Assembly: GCF_900107965.1 (NCBI RefSeq)
Contig: NZ_FNVU01000021.1
Coordinates: forward strand, 62,001-126,000
Source: Actinacidiphila yanglinensis
GTDB taxonomy: Bacteria > Actinomycetota > Actinomycetes > Streptomycetales > Streptomycetaceae
Length of the DNA stretch: 64,000 nt
Reading direction: 5' to 3'
Below are positions 58,717-64,000 of this stretch, in pieces. The notes below the pieces were generated by a model. It was not told where the DNA came from. It saw only the letters and a list, made by a program, of their open reading frames with translations, and searched no databases. The position numbers and the translations under genes are program-made. Each line of letters begins with the position of its first letter. Within the stretch, counting starts at the first letter, position 1.

Positions 58717-59286
58717 TCAGGCGAAGTACACCTCTGCCCCCGCGACCACCGTCCCGAAGCGGGGGAAGTCCAGCGTCACCGCCGCGTCGTGCTCCGCCGC
58801 GGTCAGCCCGGACATCGCGTCCCGTGCGAACACCAGCTGGTAGCCGAGATCCGCGGCCGCCCGCGCGGTGGACTCCAGACCCATGTTCGTGGCGATCCCG
58901 GCCAGCACCAGGGTGGTGATGCCCCACTTCCTCAGGTACGCGTCCAGTTCGGTGTCGTGGAAGGCGCCCACCGTGCGCTTGACCACCACCGCGTCGGCCG
59001 CCGCGGCGACCTCGGGGACCAGGTCGCTGCCGGGCGGCTGCTCGGCGGCGCCGGAACGGCACGCCCGCACCGCCACCACCGGCGCGCCCGCCGCACGGAA
59101 CGCCGTGGCCAGCTCCACCGCCGCGGCGACCACCTCCGGCCCCGGGTACGGGGCCAGCGGCAGCGCGACGATCCGGTCCATCAGGTCGACGATCACGAGC
59201 GCGGTGCGGGCCGGGTCGAGTCCCGGCGCGAGCGGGGAGTCGCGGGCATCGCCGGCCGCGTGCCGATGATGATCATGTGCGGTCAT
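58717..59286 (-). CDS. Isochorismatase-like hydrolase without the usual catalytic cysteine
   Basis: A 189-residue alpha/beta hydrolase of the isochorismatase superfamily. The catalytic Asp is in ALVIVDLMDRIV and the Lys is in VVVKRTVGAFHDT. The position normally holding the nucleophilic Cys, within G-[IV]-x-T-x-x-C/G-V, reads GIATNMGLESTA, with Met-Gly instead of Cys. That resembles isochorismatases (EntB type), which also lack the Cys, more than nicotinamidases or N-carbamoyl hydrolases. The closing DFPRFGTVV is typical. TAGGGT six bases before ATG marks a leaderless start. It lies 89 bp upstream of the TetR gene on the same strand. Confidence 0.87.
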   Translation of the reverse strand: MTAHDHHRHAAGDARDSPLAPGLDPARTALVIVDLMDRIVALPLAPYPGPEVVAAAVELATAFRAAGAPVVAVRACRSGAAEQPPGSDLVPEVAAAADAVVVKRTVGAFHDTELDAYLRKWGITTLVLAGIATNMGLESTARAAADLGYQLVFARDAMSGLTAAEHDAAVTLDFPRFGTVVAGAEVYFA

Positions 59287-59292
59287 GATCGG

Positions 59293-59298
59293 ACCCTA
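59293..59298 (-). promoter_or_regulatory. Leaderless -10 box (TAGGGT)
   Basis: TAGGGT, six bases, then ATG 59286 on the minus strand. Confidence 0.55.
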
Positions 59299-59515
59299 CC
59301 CGCCGGGTCGGTTTCGCGCGGCGGAACCAATACCCCTTTGCCCAGGCGTGGTTGAGCCGGAGACAGGTGCGGAACCGGCCCGGCGCGAGGATGCCGTAGC
59401 GCATCGCGGGCCGCCATGTGCGGCTTCCGCCTTCTTCTGCCGGGTGGGCCCGACACCGATAGGCTGGAAGCGGACGTCGATGTGGACGTGGTGTGGATGT
59501 GGGAGGAGCCGGGAC

Positions 59516-59755
59516 GTGGCTGAGAGCACCATCGGACAGCCGTTGGCCAACGGGAAGAAGCCGCAGGTGGACCTGACCGGTGCGGAGTGGCTGTCCAGCA
59601 GCCAGGGCACCGGGGACGTGCAGATCGCCTTCGTCGAGGGGTACATCGCGATGCGGGACGGGCGGAACCCCGAGGGTCCCGCGCTGATCTTCACCCCCGC
59701 CGAGTGGCGGGCCTTCGTCCTGGGCGCGCGGGACGGCGAGTTCGACCTCACCTGA
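59516..59755 (+). CDS. DUF397 domain protein
   Basis: A 79-residue protein of the DUF397 family. The core pattern is LTGAEWLSSSQGTGDVQIAF, VEGYIAMRDGRNPEGPALIF, TPAEWRAFVLGARDGEFD. DUF397 proteins in actinobacteria are usually encoded next to an XRE (BldB/AbaA-type) regulator and are thought to act as its partner. Here no XRE gene is adjacent, so it is an orphan copy. GTG 59516 follows GGGAGGAGCC. The adjacent upstream sequence has a short GTGGATGTGG repeat of no clear meaning. Confidence 0.85.
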   Translation: MAESTIGQPLANGKKPQVDLTGAEWLSSSQGTGDVQIAFVEGYIAMRDGRNPEGPALIFTPAEWRAFVLGARDGEFDLT

Positions 59756-59778
59756 CCCCCGGGGCACCTCGCCCCACC

Positions 59779-59814
59779 GGCGGGTGGTCCCGCCTGCCGG
59801 CGGCACCACCCGCC
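59779..59814. terminator. Bidirectional hairpin terminator
   Basis: GGCGGGTGGT / ACCACCCGCC, a 10-bp perfect stem with a 16-base loop that can fold further, between convergent genes ending at 59755 and 59823. Confidence 0.7.
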
Positions 59815-59822
59815 CCGGAGGA

Positions 59823-60518
59823 TCAGGGCCAGTTCCCCAGTACGGGCAGCGGAGCCCCGATGAGCGGCCGCGAGGGAACCCGCCCGGCCAGCCACGCGGC
59901 GATGTCGGTCAGGCGGCCCTCGACGGGCAGGGGCTCACCCGCGCCGTGCGAGAAGGCGAACCCGGTGTCGGTGGCGGTGAGCGTCACCCGGAACCCCTCG
60001 GGAATCCGGGGCGCGAGGAAGCCGACGAGGTGGGTGCAGAGCGGCACCGGCCAGTCCTGCGTGCCGTAGCCGAGGCCGGCGTCGGCGGTGTGGATCTCCA
60101 GCTCCCGCCACCAGGCCAGCGCGGCGTCGCGCAGCACCCCGTCGCGGTAGCGGACCGGGCGCTCCCAGTCGTCGGGTCCGACCGGGGACCAGGACGCCTC
60201 GACCTCGTCCAGCGCGTCCGCGAGCGCGGGCGCGAGTTGCTGGACCGGCCGGCGGTGCCCCGCCTCGATGGCGGCGTCGCGGGCCGCCCGGCCCCCGTCG
60301 TAGACGTCGATGAGCGTGCCGCGCAGCGCGTAGCGGGCCTGCCGGGCCAATGCCAGGCCGACCCCTTCGAGGTGGGTGAGCACATGGCCGCGGCTCCAGC
60401 CGGGCAGCACGCTCGGCGCACGCAGCGCCTCGTCGGTCAGCCCCGGCAGCAGGGAGCGCAGGCGCAACTGCCCCGCGGCAAGCGCCTCCTGGAGGTCGAC
60501 CGGCGTCGTGTCGGTCAC
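59823..60518 (-). CDS. Maleylpyruvate isomerase family mycothiol-dependent enzyme
   Basis: A 231-residue DinB-like four-helix enzyme of the MDMPI family. The metal-binding His is in LPGWSRGHVLTHLEGV (about 38-53), and WWRELEIHTADAGLG carries the Glu and second His; these three residues form the divalent metal site. The C-terminal domain (about 150-225) has VTLTATDTGFAFSHGAGE. Members use mycothiol, the actinobacterial thiol, or act as anti-sigma-like modules. GTG 60518 overlaps the stop of pdxH (GTGA), so the two are translationally coupled. Substrate unknown. Confidence 0.85.
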   Translation of the reverse strand: MTDTTPVDLQEALAAGQLRLRSLLPGLTDEALRAPSVLPGWSRGHVLTHLEGVGLALARQARYALRGTLIDVYDGGRAARDAAIEAGHRRPVQQLAPALADALDEVEASWSPVGPDDWERPVRYRDGVLRDAALAWWRELEIHTADAGLGYGTQDWPVPLCTHLVGFLAPRIPEGFRVTLTATDTGFAFSHGAGEPLPVEGRLTDIAAWLAGRVPSRPLIGAPLPVLGNWP

Positions 60519-61168
60519 GGCCACAGCAGACCCCGCTCCCAACCGGCGTCCGTACGGCGGTAGTCGAGGCGGGTGTGGCGGCGCTCCTTGTCGCCCTGCC
60601 AGAACTCCACCTCTTCGGCGCGCAGGGTGTAGAGCGTCCAGCCGGGCGCGACCAGCCCGGGGTCGGCGGCGATCCGCTCGGCCGCGGCGCGTACGTCCGT
60701 GTCGCGCGCGGCGAGGTCGGACAGCGGGGTGCTCTGCCGGCCGAGCAGCGCCTCGGCCCGCGCGCCGGGCGAGCGGGCGAGGAAGTCGGCCGCCGACTCC
60801 TCGGGGGACCCGGCGACCACCGTCCCGCGCACCCGCACCTGGCGGGCGAGCGGCGACCAGTAGAAGGTGAGCGCGGCGGCACCGCTGCCGGTCAGCTCGC
60901 GGCCCTTGCGGCTGCCGGCGTCCGCGGCGAACTGCCAGCCGTCGGGCGTGACGTTCTTGCAGATCAGCACCCGCGCCGACGGATTCCCGTCGAGGCCGGT
61001 GGTGGACACGGTCATGGCGTGCGGCTCGCGCACCCCGCTTCTGAGGGCGTCCAGCAGCCATTCCGTGAACAGCTCGTGCGGGTCGCCGGGCGCTCCCGAG
61101 ACGTCGAAGTCCGGCAGCTCTCCTGCGAACACGTCGATCTCGCGCAGCACTTCGCGCAGGTCGGACAC
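60515..61168 (-). CDS. pdxH: Pyridoxamine/pyridoxine 5'-phosphate oxidase
   Basis: A 217-residue FMN enzyme making pyridoxal 5'-phosphate. Characteristic segments: PHAMTVSTTGLDGNPSARVL (about 49-68), FYWSPLARQVRVRGTV (about 102-117), SPGARAEALLGRQSTPL, and the C-terminal EEVEFWQGDKERRHTRLDY and RRTDAGWERGLLWP, equivalent to the dimerisation/active-site tail of E. coli PdxH. GTG 61168 follows GAGGGGG. It is divergent from the CGNR regulator gene and shares a promoter region with an inverted repeat. The downstream isomerase-family gene is coupled to it. Confidence 0.87.
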   Translation of the reverse strand: MSDLREVLREIDVFAGELPDFDVSGAPGDPHELFTEWLLDALRSGVREPHAMTVSTTGLDGNPSARVLICKNVTPDGWQFAADAGSRKGRELTGSGAAALTFYWSPLARQVRVRGTVVAGSPEESAADFLARSPGARAEALLGRQSTPLSDLAARDTDVRAAAERIAADPGLVAPGWTLYTLRAEEVEFWQGDKERRHTRLDYRRTDAGWERGLLWP

Positions 61169-61185
61169 GAATACCCCCTCTGCGT

Positions 61186-61212
61186 TAATGGTTCACAGTG
61201 ACGATACCATTA
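61186..61212. promoter_or_regulatory. Putative operator: TAATGGT ... ACCATTA
   Basis: TAATGGT at 61186-61192 and ACCATTA at 61206-61212 form a perfect 7-bp inverted repeat with a 13-bp spacer, in the 48-bp gap between pdxH and the CGNR gene. The right arm overlaps the latter's -10 box TACCAT. Confidence 0.6.
61205..61210 (+). promoter_or_regulatory. Leaderless -10 box (TACCAT)
   Basis: TACCAT, six bases, then ATG 61217. Confidence 0.5.
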
Positions 61213-61216
61213 GCCC

Positions 61217-61894
61217 ATGCAGGTTGATCATCTCGCCCTCGCGCTCGCCGTCACCGTCCGCCACGACGGGAACGGCGGGGTCGCCGACGACCTCGCCGAG
61301 CCGGCGGGGTTGACCGCGTGGGTGCGCGGGCAGGGTCCGGCGCTGGAGGAGTTCGGGTTCTCGGTGGCGGGGGAGGACGGTCGGGGCGGCCCGGACCGTC
61401 AGGTGCTCTTCCGGGCCGACCGCGCCGCGCTCGACGCCGCCGTCGAGGTGCGGACCGCGCTGCGGGCGCTGTTCGCCCGGGCCGTGCTGCCGGGGGCGCC
61501 CAGCAAGGCCGACGCCGGACGGCTGCCCGACGCCGGTGCCGCGCTGGAGCGGCTGAACGCGGCGGCGGCCCGGGTGCCGGTCACCCCCCGGCTCGCCTGG
61601 CCGGCTGACGCCCGCCCCGTCGCCGACTGCGCCGCGACCGGCCGCCACCCCGCGGCCGACCTGCTCGCCGCCGCGCTCGCCCGGGCCGGCATCGCCTTCC
61701 TCGCCGGGCCGGACAGCGCGCGGCTGCGGGCCTGCCCGGCCCCGCGCTGCGTCCGCTACTTCGTCCAGGCGCACGCGCGCCAGGAGTGGTGCAAGCCCTC
61801 CTGCGGCAACCGCGCAAGGGTGGCCCGGCACCACGCCCGCCACCGCACGCCGTCCGCCGAGGGCTCGAACCCACCTGCCGCGACGGCCGGTTGA
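61217..61894 (+). CDS. CGNR zinc-finger regulator
   Basis: A 225-residue regulator. The N-terminal 150 residues form the ABATE-like domain, which may sense a ligand. The C-terminal CGNR finger has four zinc cysteines in CPAPRC (about 174-179) and CKPSCGNRARVARHHARHR (about 193-211). It probably binds DNA; the repeat between it and divergent pdxH suggests that it regulates one or both. TACCAT six bases before ATG gives a leaderless start. The last 11 codons belong to the first copy of a 39-bp tandem repeat that continues past the stop. Confidence 0.87.
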   Translation: MQVDHLALALAVTVRHDGNGGVADDLAEPAGLTAWVRGQGPALEEFGFSVAGEDGRGGPDRQVLFRADRAALDAAVEVRTALRALFARAVLPGAPSKADAGRLPDAGAALERLNAAAARVPVTPRLAWPADARPVADCAATGRHPAADLLAAALARAGIAFLAGPDSARLRACPAPRCVRYFVQAHARQEWCKPSCGNRARVARHHARHRTPSAEGSNPPAATAG

Positions 61895-61936
61895 CCCGAG
61901 GGCTCGAACGCGCCCGCCCCGGTGGCCGGTTGACCC
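61859..61936 (+). repeat. 39-bp tandem repeat spanning the stop codon
   Basis: 61859-61897 and 61898-61936 are imperfect copies (both begin GAGGGCTCGAAC and end GGCCGGTTGACC). The period is 39 bp, a multiple of three, so the second copy also reads as 11 codons and a TGA in frame. Confidence 0.7.
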
Positions 61937-62274
61937 CAGAGTCCGGATCGCCGCATCCGGATCCCGGCCCGGCGCCGTGGTGGTTACGTGAGGTAACGGG
62001 GGCGCACGCGGGGCGCATGGGAGCTCTGCCGGGGAGTGGGGCCAGTGGGGAGTGGTGCCGGCCGCGACGGCCGTGGGAAAGTCGCGGCGGGCCGGCCGGG
62101 AAGGCATCCGCCTCCTACGGAGCCGCGGGCTCCTCCGTGCCGGTACGTCTCCTGCCAGTGGCGTACCGGCACGGTCGTTCCTCCTCACACAGCGCAGCCG
62201 ACGGCGTACCCTGTGGTCCCATCGAACGGAGTGCGCCCGGCGCGCGCCCCGCCGGTCGGCAGGGGGAGAGGAAC
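61895..62274. other. Intergenic region with tandem repeat and hairpin
   Basis: No gene is supported in these 380 bp. It holds the second copy of the 39-bp repeat (61898-61936), a GC-rich stretch, and a 13-bp perfect hairpin at 62135-62174. The LuxR-type gene follows with its ribosome site GGGGGAGAGG. Confidence 0.6.
62135..62174 (+). terminator. 13-bp hairpin upstream of the LuxR-type gene
   Basis: CCGTGCCGGTACG / CGTACCGGCACGG with a 14-base loop, 100 bp before the next start and 240 bp after the CGNR stop. It may be a terminator or a regulatory site. Confidence 0.5.
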
Positions 62275-64000
62275 ATGGCTGGACGGCCGTCTGGCGCCAC
62301 GCGCGTACTGCTCGAGCGTGACGCCGAACTCGCCGCCGTCGACGCAGCGTTGTCCGCCCTGACAGGCCCGGGGCCAGGCGCCGTGCCGGCGCAGCCGGGC
62401 GGCCGGGACCGGCGGCGCGGCGGGCTGCTGGCCTTCGCCGGGCCCGCCGGACTGGGCAAGACCACCCTGCTCGCCGAGGTGCGCGCCCGTGCCGCCGAGC
62501 GGGGCTGCACCGTGCTGTCGGCACGCGGCGGCGACCAGGAGCAGCAGGTCGCCTTCCACGTCGCCCGGCAGCTGCTCCAGCCGCTGCTGGCCGGGTCGAG
62601 CGAGGCCGAACTGCGGGCGGCGCTGGGGAGTTGGTACGGCATCGTCGGCCCCGCCCTCGGGCTGTGCACCCCGCAGGGCGCCGCGCCGGACCCGCAGGGT
62701 CTGCGGGACGGGCTGGACTGGGTGCTCACCCACGTCGTGGTCCAGCACGCGCCGGTGGTGCTGGTGCTGGACGACGCGCACTGGGCCGACCCGCAGTCCC
62801 TGAACTGGCTGGCCGCGTTCGCGCCCCGCACCGACGACCTCGCGCTCCTGGTCGTCGTCGCCTACCGTCCCGACGAACTGCCGCCGTCCGCCGAGGCGTT
62901 CCGCGGCCTGCCCGGCCGTGCCGGGCACCGTCCGATCGGCCTGGAGCCGCTCACCGCCGACGCGATCGGGCTGCTGGTGCGGGCCCAGCTGGGCGCGCAC
63001 GCCGACGAGGAGTTCTGCCGGGAGTGCTGGGCGGTCACCGCGGGAAACCCGTTCGAGGCGGTCGAGTTGACCGCCAAGGTGCTCGACCGGGGGCTCCGTC
63101 CCGACGCCGCCGGCGCCCCCCTGCTGCGCGACCTGGTCGCCGCGGTCAAGGGCAGCGGGCTGATCGCCCGGCTCGAACGCCTCGGCCCCTCCACCGTCCG
63201 CCTCGCCTGGGCCGCCGCCGTGCTCGGCACCGAGATCCAGCCCGCGCTGGCCGCCTCCGTGGCCGGACTCGGCAGCCAGGAGGCCGCCGACTGCGCCGAC
63301 CGGCTGCGGGACGCGCGCATCCTCACCGGCAGCCGCACCCTGGAGTTCGTCCACCCGCTGATCGCCACCGCGGTGTACCGGGCGATCCCCGACGCCGTCC
63401 GCGTCGCCCTGCACGGCAAGGCCGCCTGGTCGGTGGTCGACGCCGGGCTCGGGCCCACCGCTGCCGCGCGCCACCTGCTGGAGACCCACCCCGAGGAGGA
63501 CCCGTGGGTGGTGCACCAGTTGCGCGCCGCCGCCCGCGAGACCCTGCGGGCCGGCGCGCCCGAGGCGGCCCGCAGCTGCCTGGCCCGGGCGCTGCGCGAG
63601 CCGCCGCCGCCCGAGGAGCGGGCCGGCGTGCTCTACGAACTCGGCTGCGCCACGCAGCTCCTGGAGCCGTCCACCACCGTCAACCATCTGCGCGCCGCCC
63701 TCGAGGAGCCGATCGACGACCCCGAACTGCGCGACGGCATCCTCTTCCTGCTCTCGCAGTCCCTCGCCCACAGCGACCGGCTCAGCGAGGCCGCCGACGT
63801 CGTCGGCCGCGCCGCCCGCACGGCCACCTCGGCCCGCACCCGGCTGCGCATGCAGGCCGAGCAGTTCATGTGGGACGCCTTCCGCTCGGACGAACCCGAC
63901 TCGCCCAGCAGATCGCGCCGGCTGGCCCGGCTCGCCGACCGCCTCACCGGCCGCGACCTCACCGAGCGCTACATCATCGGGCTGCGCGCCTGGGATGCCA
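62275..64000 (+). CDS. LuxR-type (LAL-like) ATP-binding regulator, C-terminus beyond window
   Basis: The first 575 residues of a large regulator. Walker A is GPAGLGKTTLL (about 55-65), and Walker B is VVLVLDDAHWADPQSL (about 160-175), with VAYRPDEL as sensor I. Residues from about 290 form an alpha-helical, TPR-like region (FVHPLIATAVYRAIPD, then helical pairs). This is the STAND/LuxR-LAL architecture (MalT-like): an N-terminal NTPase, a helical repeat middle, and a C-terminal LuxR helix-turn-helix. The C-terminal DNA-binding part would lie beyond 64,000, so that end is inferred. ATG 62275 follows GGGGGAGAGG. Confidence 0.85.
   Translation, partial: MAGRPSGATRVLLERDAELAAVDAALSALTGPGPGAVPAQPGGRDRRRGGLLAFAGPAGLGKTTLLAEVRARAAERGCTVLSARGGDQEQQVAFHVARQLLQPLLAGSSEAELRAALGSWYGIVGPALGLCTPQGAAPDPQGLRDGLDWVLTHVVVQHAPVVLVLDDAHWADPQSLNWLAAFAPRTDDLALLVVVAYRPDELPPSAEAFRGLPGRAGHRPIGLEPLTADAIGLLVRAQLGAHADEEFCRECWAVTAGNPFEAVELTAKVLDRGLRPDAAGAPLLRDLVAAVKGSGLIARLERLGPSTVRLAWAAAVLGTEIQPALAASVAGLGSQEAADCADRLRDARILTGSRTLEFVHPLIATAVYRAIPDAVRVALHGKAAWSVVDAGLGPTAAARHLLETHPEEDPWVVHQLRAAARETLRAGAPEAARSCLARALREPPPPEERAGVLYELGCATQLLEPSTTVNHLRAALEEPIDDPELRDGILFLLSQSLAHSDRLSEAADVVGRAARTATSARTRLRMQAEQFMWDAFRSDEPDSPSRSRRLARLADRLTGRDLTERYIIGLRAWDA

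Noticed and set aside
61859..61897. T-loop-like sequence GGTTCGAGCCC on the minus strand, possible tRNA end
   Set aside because: No acceptor, D-arm or anticodon stem can be drawn around it and it lies in the CGNR coding end; it is part of a tandem repeat.

Overview
The window is very GC-rich, with dense, mostly non-overlapping genes that favour G or C at the third codon position. Many genes have a TAnnnT box 6-7 nt before the start codon, and several families are typical of the group (DUF397, DUF6643, SHOCT proteins, MocR, HxlR and MarR regulators, a mycothiol-type isomerase family, a CGNR zinc finger). This points to a Streptomyces or close relative (Streptomycetaceae), chromosomal rather than plasmid or phage. 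I saw no rRNA, tRNA, CRISPR array, transposase or prophage gene.

Left part (1-19 kb): a histidine kinase cut by the window edge; a TetR/nitroreductase-like divergent pair around a palindrome; a geranylgeranyl-reductase-like flavoprotein; an M20 peptidase; a P-loop kinase-Nudix fusion; an HxlR/MFS divergent pair sharing a 14-bp inverted repeat; a DUF2797 protein; a small SHOCT protein; a Spo0F/RsbW-like ATPase; a MocR regulator divergent from an alpha/beta hydrolase; a molybdopterin oxidoreductase with its cytochrome b partner; a four-helix membrane sensor; and a DeoR repressor.

Middle part (19-41 kb): a large membrane protein with a lipase-like GHSQG motif; a beta-helix protein fused to a CbxX-type AAA ATPase; an Rv1733c-like membrane protein; a MOSC protein; a low-complexity DUF6643 protein; an HpnB-like glycosyltransferase; an Asp/Glu racemase; an O-antigen-ligase-like protein; a Nudix enzyme; a DHA2-type efflux pump; a dhaKLM dihydroxyacetone kinase operon; a chloroperoxidase-like esterase; and a two-gene betaine/osmoprotectant ABC importer whose second protein fuses permease and binding protein.

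Right part (41-64 kb): a MarR-GNAT fusion; a signal peptidase II homologue; a methyltransferase; an XRE-cupin regulator with a GNAT protein, divergent from a BenE transporter across two tandem palindromes; a kinase-like phosphotransferase; two CrcB fluoride channel genes; an LCP cell-wall ligase; an MpaB-like oxygenase; a Ser/Thr kinase with TPR repeats; hydrolases; a chloramphenicol-phosphotransferase-like enzyme; an endonuclease/phosphatase; a same-strand run of isochorismatase-like, TetR, DUF4865, carboxymuconolactone decarboxylase and phosphotriesterase genes; a DUF397 gene; a pdxH operon; a CGNR regulator; and the start of a large LuxR-type ATPase regulator cut by the right edge.

Regulation is unusually readable. 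Six divergent or autoregulated loci carry clear operator-like repeats. About 17 starts have a leaderless promoter pattern. About a dozen convergent or downstream gaps hold strong perfect hairpins.
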